Assembly: GCA_031292275.1 (NCBI GenBank)
Contig: JARLHL010000041.1
Location: forward strand, 1-64,000
Direction: 5' to 3'
Origin: Desulfocapsaceae bacterium
GTDB lineage: Bacteria > Desulfobacterota > Desulfobulbia > Desulfobulbales > Desulfocapsaceae
DNA length: 64,000 nucleotides
Positions within the stretch are counted from its first letter, which is position 1; every line of letters begins with the position of its first letter. This document shows, piece by piece, positions 53,973 through 62,792 of this stretch. Under the pieces are notes generated by a model that saw nothing but the letters and a program-made list of their open reading frames with translations, was not told the DNA's origin and did no database searches. Position numbers and translations under genes: made by a program.

Positions 53973-55547
53973 TTACTTTTTTTGATGCAAATCAGTCTCC
54001 GTGCCGCCGCAGTCAGAAGTCGGGGTTACCGGTGCATCCTGCTGGAAGGGCACACCCTGATGATCGCGCTTGAGATGAAAATTAAGCCAGGAATTTGTCT
54101 TATTAAGCTCCCATCTGCGGGGAGGGACACAGGCGGAGGCCATGGTGTCGGTTGCCTTATAAAAAGCCAGGCGTCCGTGGGCCCGGACCCAGACGCACGG
54201 CTTGTTGGGGTAGACCTCGCATTGTCCATCCCTGCTGCCGCCGCACTGGCCGTTGCGGGTGTGTTTGGGGCATTGTGACTCCGGACAGAGGAAGCCGACA
54301 TGCTGGATCCCGCAATCACCGCAATGCTGACAGTCCAGCAAAGCTCTTTTGGATGTATTTTCCAGGCATGAGGCGAGCTTTTCTACCTTTTTATGTTCAT
54401 CAATCCAGCGGCTTGCCCGACCGCAGACCGGCGCCAGCGGAGAAGTGAAGGAAAAAAACCGATCGTGGACCGTTTTCAGAAAGGAGTAGTGCATCCGTTC
54501 GTTCAGAGGCAGATCGTAAGCGGCGCGGCCAAACTGCTCCGACGGGTTGCCCCCCTGAATGTATCGGGGAAAGACATAAAAACCATCCTGCTGCGGATAG
54601 TCGAATTCACAGTAAAAATCCTGCCAATCCCCCTCGATTTCCCGCATTCGGTCCAGAATTTTCCCGACTGTATCAAAGCCGCTGTGGACTCCGCCAATAT
54701 GCATCCCCCGATACCCAAGCCCCTTCAACACGGCCCCGAGCTTTGCAGCCCGCTCAATGGCCAGCCTTCTCCCCTGCGCAGGCGTCTCCCACTCCGTCCG
54801 GATCTCCGCCAGGAGCTTGTCGGTGACCACCGCCCCCGGAATCAGCCCCCTGTTCATGATCGTGGCCGCCTTCGGCGTCAACATATACACAGATCCCATG
54901 ATAGGCAGCTGCCAGCCCCTCTGGCGCAGGAGATGCATCACTTCGGCGAATTTCCGGGCATCATACCCGAGTTGGGTGATGATGAACTGGGCGCCGGCGG
55001 CGATCTTTCTTGCCAGCTTGGCATATTGAGCGAAGCATTCGGCCTCGGTCCGTTTGAACGGAGAGACGGCGCAGCCCGCAAAAAAACCATCGGGATCCCC
55101 AGCATCGAGGAGCCGTCTGCTCAGATAACGCAGGAGCATCAGCGAACTGACGGATTCCAGATCAAATACAGGCGCCCCCTGCCCCCCGAATCCCTTGCCT
55201 GTATAATCGCCGGTGACGGCAAGGATATTTTTCATTCCCATCATCGCCAGTTGCAAGGCTCTACTTTCCATGCCGACCCGGTTGAGGTCGCGGCTGGCAA
55301 AATGCAGGATGACATCCATGCCGACCTGAAAGATATCGCGGCCCAGCACATCGGGGCTGAGAGAGGGGTTGCCCCCGGGATTATCGGTGACGGAAACGGC
55401 CGCGATCCTGCCGTCGGCGAACGAATCACAGGCTATGGCCTTGACCGTATCCATTGATTTTCCCGAGGAGTACCGGCCGGGGACAAGTTCGAGGGTGACG
55501 ATAAACTTGCCAGGATCAAGGATTTCTGATTGAAAGACTTTCAGCAT
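53973..55547 (-). CDS. metF: methylenetetrahydrofolate reductase fused to MetV-like domain
   Basis: The 524-residue protein has an N-terminal MetF TIM barrel (about 1-300; TLELVPGRYSSGKSMDTV, GMKNILAVTGDY, AQFIITQLGYD). Its C-terminal cysteine-rich MetV/MTHFR_C domain (about 380-485) is SCLENTSKRALLDCQHCGDCG, CPESQCPKHTRNGQCGG and CEVYPNKPCVWVRA, likely holding iron-sulfur or zinc. In acetogens MetV is a separate subunit paired with MetF. Here they are fused. It reduces methylene-THF to methyl-THF, either in the Wood-Ljungdahl pathway or for methionine. GGAG precedes the ATG. Confidence 0.9.
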   Translation of the reverse strand: MLKVFQSEILDPGKFIVTLELVPGRYSSGKSMDTVKAIACDSFADGRIAAVSVTDNPGGNPSLSPDVLGRDIFQVGMDVILHFASRDLNRVGMESRALQLAMMGMKNILAVTGDYTGKGFGGQGAPVFDLESVSSLMLLRYLSRRLLDAGDPDGFFAGCAVSPFKRTEAECFAQYAKLARKIAAGAQFIITQLGYDARKFAEVMHLLRQRGWQLPIMGSVYMLTPKAATIMNRGLIPGAVVTDKLLAEIRTEWETPAQGRRLAIERAAKLGAVLKGLGYRGMHIGGVHSGFDTVGKILDRMREIEGDWQDFYCEFDYPQQDGFYVFPRYIQGGNPSEQFGRAAYDLPLNERMHYSFLKTVHDRFFSFTSPLAPVCGRASRWIDEHKKVEKLASCLENTSKRALLDCQHCGDCGIQHVGFLCPESQCPKHTRNGQCGGSRDGQCEVYPNKPCVWVRAHGRLAFYKATDTMASACVPPRRWELNKTNSWLNFHLKRDHQGVPFQQDAPVTPTSDCGGTETDLHQKK

Positions 55548-55586
55548 GGAAATCTCCGTGGTTGACCGCCGCAGAATTTTTCAAAC

Positions 55587-55672
55587 CACCATGGCTGGAC
55601 CAAGTTGGCCGGATTCGATAACGTATAAAAACTCGTCAGGGCAAGGCTGCTGTTGGGAGTTTTCAAATAAAC
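55587..55672 (-). repeat. dispersed intergenic repeat, copy 6
   Basis: Read on the plus strand it runs CCACCATGGCTGGACC, GGCCGGATTCGATAACGTAT, AAAAACTCGTCAGGGCAAGG and GGGAGTTTTCAAATAAAC. It is aligned end-to-end with copy 7 at 58206. It lies in the leader of metF. The rest of the gap to 55973 holds complementary segments CGGGGGCA and TGCCCCCG (about 55790 and 55830), but no riboswitch I recognise. Confidence 0.65.
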
Positions 55673-55973
55673 TGAGCGACAACACTCTTCTCCGCCGCCC
55701 TGAACCTCGGGAGCAGGCTGCCAAAGCAGCAGGGTCCTTCGCTGTAGATGAGACGCGGAAACGGCATAAAGATGCCCGCCGGGAGGAACGGGGGCAGGGT
55801 TGAGAGCGGTTACAGGACCATAAATGATGCCCCCGATCCGCGCTGTTTCATCAACTGAAAGCCTTCGTTTCAACGCAGATCAAAAGAACTCTTGGGAAAA
55901 AACCAGCACTGCGTCAGTCGGACAGGAGACGCTGCGCTACGCCCGTCTGGTAGTCTGATCATACTCTCTGCAC

Positions 55974-56597
55974 TCAAGACAGCTTGCAGGAGGAAGCTTT
56001 TTTACGTTCCTCCTCTATTTCCTCCTTCAAACGCTTGATTTTTCGGCGTCCGAACGGGGAAAAATACTCATGGAAGGCCTCTTTGATACGGTCAAAGACA
56101 TTTCCCGGCAGATCGGTAATATAGTTTCCTGTTGGCGGAAAAGACGCTGACGGAACCACGAGATCGGCATTGCCCTCGGACGGCAGAGCATTAATGTTGA
56201 GCTTCTGGATCGTGAACTGCTGACCGTCGCGCAGCCGGATGGTGGCCTTGACAATCAGTAATCCCAAATACACCTTGTCTTCCTGGTTCTGCGGAATCTG
56301 ATAGCGGGAACAGAGCCGGTTCGAACCGGTCTGGATATCGGCAAACGTCTCCGGCGCAAGCTCTTGAAGGGTATTGAAGCGGAAGAAAGACATCCCCGCC
56401 GGGTTTCGAAAGGCATTGGCGCAATCAATGGTCATGCTTGCGATTTCCTTGCCGCAGTTATTCTCCACGTCAAACCAGATGGGATCTCCCGCCTTTGCAT
56501 CATGCGGGGTAATGATCCTGACGTGTACCGGCGGCCGCGAAGAAAGCTTTTCACCGATGGTCCTGAAAAAACCTGAAACCCCTGATGATGTAGTCAT
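55974..56597 (-). CDS. unknown protein with beta-rich core and charged tail
   Basis: The 207-residue product is not recognised. It has no signal peptide. A central region (about 24-150) is rich in predicted strands (VHVRIITPHDAKAGDPIWFDVENNC; LGLLIVKATIRLRDGQQFTIQKLNI) and could be an immunoglobulin-like or arrestin-like sandwich. The C-terminus is a highly charged helix (RRKIKRLKEEIEEERKK). AGGGGGAAA precedes the ATG, so it is probably a real gene. It stands alone between metF and the isochorismatase-fold gene. Confidence 0.55.
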   Translation of the reverse strand: MTTSSGVSGFFRTIGEKLSSRPPVHVRIITPHDAKAGDPIWFDVENNCGKEIASMTIDCANAFRNPAGMSFFRFNTLQELAPETFADIQTGSNRLCSRYQIPQNQEDKVYLGLLIVKATIRLRDGQQFTIQKLNINALPSEGNADLVVPSASFPPTGNYITDLPGNVFDRIKEAFHEYFSPFGRRKIKRLKEEIEEERKKASSCKLS

Positions 56598-56761
56598 AGT
56601 TTCCCCCTTATGGTGTTATTTACTCCTACTTTAGTCGGGATGCGATAAAAAGGCAAAGGGATTTTCTCGTGGCCAGCCCCCTCACAGACCACCTCATGAA
56701 TATTTCGTAACATGCTATTATAAAAACTTTTTTAAACTACATATCACGCCCGCCACGCCGG

Positions 56762-57418
56762 TTACAACCCAATCATCGCAAAGGTGGTCAGGCACGTCTT
56801 TCCCTTGGTCCCCGGCGCATTGAGCAGATGCCAGGCAGTGTATTGTTCTGCATACAGGGTAGCTGCAGACATACCGTCAAGGGGAACAACGACTTTGAAC
56901 CCCCGTATGGCAGCGGCGGTGGCAGTATGCAGCACCGCTCCTTCGGCGGTTGTCCCCGCAATAATCACCGTTTCAATGCCATGCTCACGCAGAATTTTTT
57001 CGAGATCCGTTCCAAAAAACTTATCGACGCCGGAGCGGACAATCGGTTCTTTTGCCAGCGGTTTGACCTCAGGCAAAAGGGATTCCAGCGAGCCCTTGTT
57101 GGTCGTGCTGAAGGCCACATACACCCCCTGCGACCGGGCCTGGGCCAGAAAGGCGCCGATCAGCGGGGCTGAGGCGAGGCAGCGGGGCCGCCGCTCCTGG
57201 TTGCAGGTAAATTGTTCTATATCGAGGATGAGGAAGGCCGTGGTGGCCGGATCCAGTTTTACCGCCGTCAACTCCACCGGTTCGGGCGCCTTGACCTCAT
57301 CCCAGACTTCGACAATGGTCTTTGGACTCTCAGCCCTGACGTCGGTATGTATACCCAGGCAGAAGCCGGCAAGAAGCAGACCGACTGGCCAGCTTGAAAA
57401 GAAATTGAAGCCACGCAT
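56762..57418 (-). CDS. exported isochorismatase-fold protein lacking the catalytic cysteine
   Basis: The 218-residue protein has a signal peptide (about 1-29, ending VRA) and a cysteine hydrolase fold. The aspartate lies in FLILDIEQF and the lysine in VRSGVDKFFGTDL. The position that is cysteine in hydrolases (GxxTxxCV) reads AGTTAEGAVLHTAT, with glycine-alanine there. Isochorismatases proper also lack the cysteine, so it may act on a vinyl ether or be non-catalytic. Export of this fold is uncommon. GGAGGAGAT precedes the ATG. Confidence 0.7.
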   Translation of the reverse strand: MRGFNFFSSWPVGLLLAGFCLGIHTDVRAESPKTIVEVWDEVKAPEPVELTAVKLDPATTAFLILDIEQFTCNQERRPRCLASAPLIGAFLAQARSQGVYVAFSTTNKGSLESLLPEVKPLAKEPIVRSGVDKFFGTDLEKILREHGIETVIIAGTTAEGAVLHTATAAAIRGFKVVVPLDGMSAATLYAEQYTAWHLLNAPGTKGKTCLTTFAMIGL

Positions 57419-57657
57419 ATCTCCTCCAGAGAAAAATATTGGGCCGCAGGCAGCAGGAAAATTCGGTTCTGTGGATAAGATGATACTTTTCCTTGAGAAA
57501 ACAAGGGCTATCCTCGAGCATCCGCCATGCCCGTCTCTCCTTTCTCTCTGTTGCCCGGAGCAGATCAGGCTTGATAAAGATGCCGTGATCTGATACCAGT
57601 TGAAGACTAAAAGTGAAACAGAAATGCAGCAACGACTGCACCAGCCACGGAATCATC

Positions 57658-58062
57658 ATGGATACAGAGACAACCAGGGCCTTCTTTGCCGGGGACAGGT
57701 ACGCGGCACTCACCGGCGTTGAAATACTCGAGGCAGGAGAGGGCTACTGCAAGGCCAGCCTCGTCATACAGGACAAGCACCTCAATGCCGCCAATGTGAT
57801 CCAGGGCGGGGCCATCTTCACGCTGGCCGATCTGGCCTTCGCCGTGGCCTCAAACAGCCGTGGCCAGCTGGCCCTGGCCATCAATGTCAACATCTCCTTC
57901 CTGCAGGGAAAATCGGCAGGCACCCTCTATGCAACGGCTACAGAGGTGGGAGAGCCCAGGCGGCTCGGCGCCTATGATGTTCTGGTCACCGACGAACAGG
58001 GCCATATCATCGCCCGGTTCAACGGGATGGTCTATCGAAAAAATCAGAGCATTCCCCTGTAA
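57658..58062 (+). CDS. PaaI-type hotdog thioesterase
   Basis: The 134-residue protein is a single hotdog domain: GVEILEAGEGYCKASLVI, LNAANVIQGGAIFTLADLAFAVASNS (the PaaI HGG position reads QGG with the family AxxxLAD helix) and NVNISFLQGKSAGTL. It probably hydrolyses acyl-CoA esters. The ATG at 57658 is preferred; an upstream in-frame ATG adds 15 residues without domain character. Confidence 0.85.
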   Translation: MDTETTRAFFAGDRYAALTGVEILEAGEGYCKASLVIQDKHLNAANVIQGGAIFTLADLAFAVASNSRGQLALAINVNISFLQGKSAGTLYATATEVGEPRRLGAYDVLVTDEQGHIIARFNGMVYRKNQSIPL

Positions 58063-58205
58063 CGCCATCGTTTTCCTCTCCTGCGAAGCCACTGGTGCAT
58101 CCTCCATGGCAAGCACCTCTTCGGATTGCGTCATCCGGCGACACTTGTATTTTTTTGCCGGTCTGGTATGGTTGCAGAACAGGTAAACAGTCGTACTCCT
58201 CCCTC

Positions 58206-58309
58206 TCAACCAGCATGGCTGGACCGTACCGGACCGGCCGCAACGAAATGTGAGAGCTCGTCGTTTCAGCATGACAAGGCCGCCACTCAAACGAGAGTTT
58301 TCATATAAG
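58206..58309 (-). repeat. dispersed intergenic repeat, copy 7
   Basis: On the minus strand it reads TATATGAAAACTCTCGTTTG, GCATGCTGAAACGACGAGCT-like core at 58250-58275, ATTTCGTTGCGGCCGG and GGTCCAGCCATGCTGGTTGA. It matches copy 4 almost base for base. It ends 48 bases before the methyltransferase start. Confidence 0.85.
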
Positions 58310-58356
58310 GTTTTGCAAATCCGATATATATTTTCCGTTATTTTTTAAGGTACTCT

Positions 58357-59298
58357 ATGAAGAAATGGCTCCAGGAAAATCTCGTCTGCCCCGGATGTCT
58401 GCCCCGGCAGATATCTCTGGATCTGGATATTGAGGAGGAGGAAGGCGACGAGGTGATAGATGGTCGGCTGTATTGCCCCGCCTGCAAAACACCCTATGCG
58501 ATACGCAAAGGCGTGGCCGTCCTGCTTGCCGGCGGACAGCAGCCTGCGGCAATTGACAGCTCCAGTTATAACTCGCGGGGAATGCTGTCGGCCTATCTCT
58601 GGAGTCATTATTCCGACCTCCAGGGCGACCCGGAGGCCACCGGCGCCTATCAGACCTGGGCCTCGCTCCTTAAACCTTCCTGCGGCATTGCCCTGGATAT
58701 CGGCTGCTCTGTGGGGCGGCTGTCCTTTGAAATGAGCAGCACCCACCGGCGCACCATCGGCATCGACACCTCCTTTTCCTTCATCACCCGGGCCAGAAAG
58801 CTGCTGAGACAGAGGCAACTGCGTTTCGATCTGATAGTAGAAGGCCTGCTGACGGAGGAGAGGGCATGCGATTTTCCCCGGGAATGGAACTGCAACCGGG
58901 TTGATTTTATTGTCGCCGACGCCCTGGCACTGCCCTTTACCGACAGGCTTTTTTCCACCGTGTCCTCCATCAATATCCTGGAGAAGGTGCCTAATCCCCT
59001 GCGACACCTCCGGGAGATGGATCGCGTCCTCGCTGCCCAAAACGGGCGTCTGGTCTTTTCCGATCCGTTCTCCTGGGACGAATCGGTGACGTCCCCCGAG
59101 CTCTGGATTGGCGGCAGACCGGACGGCCCCTTCCCCGGCCGGGGCATTGATGGCGTCCGTCATATCCTTACCGGTCAAAACGGCATCTTTACGCCGCCCC
59201 TGAAAATCACTGCAAGCGGTACCGTCCCCTGGACGATCCGCAAGACGGAAAACCTCCGGGAGCATATTACCTCGCACTTCCTTGTTGGCTCCCGCTGA
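58357..59298 (+). CDS. zinc-ribbon SAM-dependent methyltransferase related to the OvoA methyltransferase domain
   Basis: The 313-residue protein starts with a Trm112-like zinc ribbon (LVCPGC at about 10-14 and LYCPACKTPYAI at about 38-46). A class I methyltransferase follows: IALDIGCSVGRLSFE for SAM, GIDTSFSFI, FIVADALALPF and LVFSDPFSWDE. The same landmarks in the same order (ALDxGCSVGR..FE, ADA..LP, FSDPFSW/ISSPYTW, WIGG/WLGG, a final IRKTEN...H/LRETGR...H) occur in the C-terminal part of OvoA in this window, so the two are probably homologous. Substrate unknown. AAGG precedes the ATG. A molybdopterin oxidoreductase follows after 88 bases. Confidence 0.78.
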   Translation: MKKWLQENLVCPGCLPRQISLDLDIEEEEGDEVIDGRLYCPACKTPYAIRKGVAVLLAGGQQPAAIDSSSYNSRGMLSAYLWSHYSDLQGDPEATGAYQTWASLLKPSCGIALDIGCSVGRLSFEMSSTHRRTIGIDTSFSFITRARKLLRQRQLRFDLIVEGLLTEERACDFPREWNCNRVDFIVADALALPFTDRLFSTVSSINILEKVPNPLRHLREMDRVLAAQNGRLVFSDPFSWDESVTSPELWIGGRPDGPFPGRGIDGVRHILTGQNGIFTPPLKITASGTVPWTIRKTENLREHITSHFLVGSR

Positions 59299-59386
59299 GG
59301 GAGGATGCGTCAAGGCCTCTGCCGCGACCTGGCCCGAGGCAACAGAAAACCACAACCGATAAACTGTCCTTCAGGAGACCGAGATC

Positions 59387-61594
59387 GTGAACCAGAAATA
59401 CGGCATTTGCGGCCTGTGTTTTCATAGCCCTGGCTGCGGGGTGATCGTCCATTTTGATGCGGATAGCCGGATCGAGAGGCTGGAGCCTGACCCTGGCGCC
59501 CCCATGGGCCGGATCCTCTGCCCCATCGCCGACAGCGTCAGGGAGATTGTCTACTCCGAGGACCGGATCAAATCTCCGCTCAGACGGGTCGGCCCCAAAG
59601 GCTCGTTTGATTTTGAACCCATCTCCTGGGATGAGGCCTATGCCTGTATCGCCGCCAGACTCCAGGAGATCAAACTCCAGTATGGGCCGGAGGCGGTGGC
59701 CTTCTATGCCGGTACGGGCTCCTATGAACGGTCCTTCAAGGATATCTTCAAGCTGAAAGGGGCGGAAATCTATCTGGCGGCAAGCATCCTCTTCCCCTTC
59801 GGGTCCCCCAACACCTTCGGCGTCGGCGCCCCCTGTTATACTGCCCTGGGCGTACTGGCCCCGAAACTGACCATGGGCTGCCTGCATATCGACATGTTTT
59901 CCGATGCGGACAACTCCGACCTGATCGTAGTCTGGGGGACAGATCCCTCCACCTCCACGCCGCCGGAGATGTTCTCCCGCCTGCAGCGGGCATCTGCAGA
60001 GGGGGCCGAGATCATCGTCATTGATCCCAGGAAAACAAAGGCTGCCGAACTGGAAGGCAGTCAGTGGCTGCCTCTGCGCCCCGGCACCGACGGCGCCCTG
60101 GCCCTAGGCCTGGCCCACGTCCTGATCCGCGACGGGCTCCATGATGCTGACTTCGTCGAGAAATGGGCCTATGGCTTTGAGGAATTTTCCGACTATGTAC
60201 TGGTTTTCAGCCCGGAATATGTATCCGAACTGACAGGTATCGCCCCCAGGGAGATCGAAGACCTGGCCCGGCGCATCGCTCTGGCCGAGGGGGCATCCTA
60301 TGTGATGTATACCGGGCTCGAATATACGAAGAGCGGGGTCCAGAACATCCGCGCAGTCCAGGTGCTGTGGGCCCTGGCGGGTCAACTGGACGTAGAGGGC
60401 GGCCGATGCTTCCTCCCCCGGGAAAATATCATCCCTTTAGCAACCCACCGCCAGATTGAGACTCCGGGATTTGACACATCCATCGGCAGGGGCAGGTTCC
60501 AGGTCTACTCCCACTTCTGCGGCGGCGAGCCCCATGCCCATCTACTGCCCGGGGCCATCCTCGATGGCGGCCCCCACACGATACGCTCCCTGCTGGTCCT
60601 GGGCGCCTCCCTGCAGACCTCCTGGCCCGACCCGGAACTCTGGAAAAAGGCCTTGGGAGCACTGGATTTTTTAGTCTGCATCGACCGGCAGCTGACCCAG
60701 GATGCGGCCTGGGCCGATATCATCCTGCCGGCCGCCACTGCCTTCGAGCAGGAATCCTACTGTTATTACGGCTCCGCCCTCAGGCTGCGTGAGAGGATCA
60801 TCGAGCCTGTCGGCGAGGCCAGGCCCGACACCCAGATCCTGACAGAACTGGCCCGGCACCTGGGCTACGGCGAAGCCTATCCCCAAAGTCCGAGGGAGAT
60901 TCTCGAATATATCCTGAGCGAATCCGGCTTCACCGTCGATGACTTGATGAAGGCGGACCGGCACGTGATCAAAAAGCAGCCGACCACAATGACCTATCGC
61001 AAATGGGAGACCGGCGGTCTCAGGGCGGACGGCCAACCCGGCTTTGCGACGCCGACGGGCAAATTTGAGATCAAATCGACGATCCTGGAAGGCTTTGGCC
61101 ACCCGGGGCTCCCCGAATACCAGGAATCCGACGAGACCCCGGTCAGCAATTCAGAGCTGTACAGGCTCTATCCCCTTATTCTAGGCACCGGTCCCTGCAA
61201 ACCGGACATGAAGTCCTGTCTGCGGGCCATCCCCGGCCTGCAGCACAAATATCCTTCTCCCACCGTGGAGATAAACGAAAAGGATGCGCTCGAGCGCGGC
61301 ATCGCCGATGGGGACCCTGTTGTCATCAAGACGGTTCACGGCACCGTGCCCATGCGGGCAAGGGTGACCACGACCATCATGGCAGGCTGTGTCTATGCGG
61401 CTGTGGGCGGAGGCGGCCCTCTGGGCACGGAGGAATGGCGGCGGGCTAACGTCAATATGGTGACCGATTTCGGCCAGTACGATGCGATCTCAGGATTTCC
61501 GGTCTACAAGACCCTGCTCTGCGATATCAGGAAGAAGAAACGGCAGCGCCGCGGCATAGCAGTACAGGACCCCAGCCTGGGATGCGTGGGATGA
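59387..61594 (+). CDS. molybdopterin (Mo or W) oxidoreductase, DMSO reductase family
   Basis: The 735-residue soluble protein has an N-terminal [4Fe-4S] site (C8, C11, C17, C45), then the bis-MGD binding domains: LIVVWGTDPSTSTP, IVIDPRKTKAAE, WLPLRPGTDGALALGLAHVL, LLVLGASLQTSWPD and a C-terminal PTVEINEKDALERGIADGDPV. C150 in GAPCYTALG is the likely metal ligand. No signal peptide is present, so it is cytoplasmic. It resembles the group of tungsten- or molybdenum-containing enzymes that includes acetylene hydratase, but the aspartate that follows the second cluster cysteine there is phenylalanine here. Substrate unknown. The start is GTG behind GGAG. Confidence 0.85.
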   Translation: MNQKYGICGLCFHSPGCGVIVHFDADSRIERLEPDPGAPMGRILCPIADSVREIVYSEDRIKSPLRRVGPKGSFDFEPISWDEAYACIAARLQEIKLQYGPEAVAFYAGTGSYERSFKDIFKLKGAEIYLAASILFPFGSPNTFGVGAPCYTALGVLAPKLTMGCLHIDMFSDADNSDLIVVWGTDPSTSTPPEMFSRLQRASAEGAEIIVIDPRKTKAAELEGSQWLPLRPGTDGALALGLAHVLIRDGLHDADFVEKWAYGFEEFSDYVLVFSPEYVSELTGIAPREIEDLARRIALAEGASYVMYTGLEYTKSGVQNIRAVQVLWALAGQLDVEGGRCFLPRENIIPLATHRQIETPGFDTSIGRGRFQVYSHFCGGEPHAHLLPGAILDGGPHTIRSLLVLGASLQTSWPDPELWKKALGALDFLVCIDRQLTQDAAWADIILPAATAFEQESYCYYGSALRLRERIIEPVGEARPDTQILTELARHLGYGEAYPQSPREILEYILSESGFTVDDLMKADRHVIKKQPTTMTYRKWETGGLRADGQPGFATPTGKFEIKSTILEGFGHPGLPEYQESDETPVSNSELYRLYPLILGTGPCKPDMKSCLRAIPGLQHKYPSPTVEINEKDALERGIADGDPVVIKTVHGTVPMRARVTTTIMAGCVYAAVGGGGPLGTEEWRRANVNMVTDFGQYDAISGFPVYKTLLCDIRKKKRQRRGIAVQDPSLGCVG

Positions 61595-61646
61595 CCTCCG
61601 CACCAAGACTGTCCCCAGACTCCGCAGCCCTACGGGATGGGCGGCA

Positions 61647-61988
61647 CTAGACTGCACCGCAGTTCCTTCTAAACTGATCCTCCGAAACGGCGTTGGAGAC
61701 CGCGACCAGGCTGCCGTTCCGATAGTATCGCAGATAGGGAATCTGATCGTTGTCGAAGACCGCCTCCTTGAACTGGCGGAACCGGTCGAAACAATCGGTG
61801 AGATTATACTCGAGGACATAGATCTCAGCGGCGGTGAAGGTACTGAGGAAGCCCTTCATGGCCACCCACTGGGGGCACCAGTCCTGGGTCAGGACTACCA
61901 CCACATTGCTGGCCGAGCCGAGAATATCGTCACCGAATTCCCGGTGCGTGATGCAGGCAAGGGCCTGATCTCTGGAGATCGTCTTCAT
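61647..61988 (-). CDS. thioredoxin-fold protein with a single active-site cysteine
   Basis: The 113-residue protein has a thioredoxin-like pattern: NVVVVLTQDWCPQWVAMKGFL, a strand IYVLEYNL, then DQIPYLRYYRNGSLV, whose IP is the cis-proline. The usual CxxC is CPQW, so only one active-site cysteine is present. It may act by glutathionylation-type or persulfide chemistry, or as a binding protein. GGGAGGAC precedes the ATG. It converges on the molybdopterin enzyme gene, 52 bases away. Confidence 0.72.
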   Translation of the reverse strand: MKTISRDQALACITHREFGDDILGSASNVVVVLTQDWCPQWVAMKGFLSTFTAAEIYVLEYNLTDCFDRFRQFKEAVFDNDQIPYLRYYRNGSLVAVSNAVSEDQFRRNCGAV

Positions 61989-62048
61989 ACCGTCCTCCCG
62001 CCCCGATCCACCTCGGGGCCGTTGAGTATTATCCTGTGATGATTACAT

Positions 62049-62142
62049 TAAAGCTCTTCAAGAGCAGCGGCTTCGCCATATTGCAGTGAGAGAGTTTCAG
62101 CTTTCGTTCCGGCCGTCGGTCTGTTCCAGTCATGCTGGTTCA
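62049..62142 (+). repeat. dispersed intergenic repeat, copy 8
   Basis: It reads AAAGCTCTTCAAGAG, CGCCATATTGCAGTGAGAGA, GTTTCAGCTTTCGTTCCGGC and ends GTTCCAGTCATGCTGGTTCA. It is in the same orientation as copy 9, 210 bases further right. Confidence 0.65.
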
Positions 62143-62258
62143 GGCCCGACACCGGACATCACATTTTCGCGAAGCCGCCGCCCTGATCCCCTCCGGGAAC
62201 TGGCTGTCATTCGATGCAGCTCATTCTTTCCGGATCGGGATCTCCATAATGTACTTTA

Positions 62259-62354
62259 TTTGAAAGTCTCATCAAAGCGGCGGCATTGCCTTGCCGAAGT
62301 AGCGCGCTTTCATGATGTGTTATGACTGGTCTGTCTGGTCAGCCATACTGGTTA
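62259..62354 (+). repeat. dispersed intergenic repeat, copy 9
   Basis: It reads TTTGAAAGTCTCATC, GCCTTGCCGAAGTAGCGCGC, TTTCATGATGTGTTATGACT and ends GGTCAGCCATACTGGTTA. Its final TTA is the stop codon (TAA on the minus strand) of the flavodoxin gene. The 116 bases between copies 8 and 9 hold nothing recognisable. Confidence 0.7.
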
Positions 62355-62792
62355 GTACCCCTGGACCTTTGAGGCCACCTCTTTCCCGTAGGCCTGGGCT
62401 ACCTTGATCCCGCCGTCGATGCTACTGGCCTTCAGCATCAGGGGGGCTGTGACCATATCCATCCCGAAAATATTCTTCATGGTGTCATAGATCCGTTCAG
62501 CCGCCTCCCCGCTCCAGCCGAAGGCGCCGAAGGAGCCACCCGCCTTCCCCTTGAGTTCCGCCTTCTCCGCGAGAAAGAGAAATGTTTTCATGCTGTTCAT
62601 CATCTCGCCATGATAGGTGGATGAGCCGAAGAGGTAGGCATCATAGCCCCCCAGATCCGTCTCGCTTTTTATCTCCTTCACATCCTTCAATATCACCTCA
62701 AACATTGAAAACCGCAGGCCTTCTGCAATAATTTCTCCGATATTTCGTGTCTCACCGTTGCGGCTCGAATACAGAATCAGCGCTTTAGACAT
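62352..62792 (-). CDS. flavodoxin
   Basis: The 146-residue FMN protein begins ALILYSSRNGETRNIGEII, the phosphate-binding loop. LFGSSTYHGEMM is the aromatic isoalloxazine loop, and GGSFGAFGWSGEAAERIYD is near the second flavin loop. Flavodoxins substitute for ferredoxin in low-potential electron transfer and may serve the flavin and Fe-S enzymes of this region. GGAGAAATGAC precedes the ATG. The stop codon lies in a dispersed repeat. Confidence 0.9.
   Translation of the reverse strand: MSKALILYSSRNGETRNIGEIIAEGLRFSMFEVILKDVKEIKSETDLGGYDAYLFGSSTYHGEMMNSMKTFLFLAEKAELKGKAGGSFGAFGWSGEAAERIYDTMKNIFGMDMVTAPLMLKASSIDGGIKVAQAYGKEVASKVQGY

Noticed and set aside
55541-55873. 110-codon open frame upstream of metF
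   Set aside because: It runs through a dispersed repeat copy, overlaps the metF start and has no domain.
59387-61594. Acetylene hydratase
   Set aside because: Size and cluster region are similar, but the aspartate next to the second cluster cysteine, needed for hydration as I recall it, is phenylalanine.
62086-62325. 79-codon open frame between the thioredoxin-like and flavodoxin genes
   Set aside because: It lies across two copies of the dispersed repeat and has no coding features.
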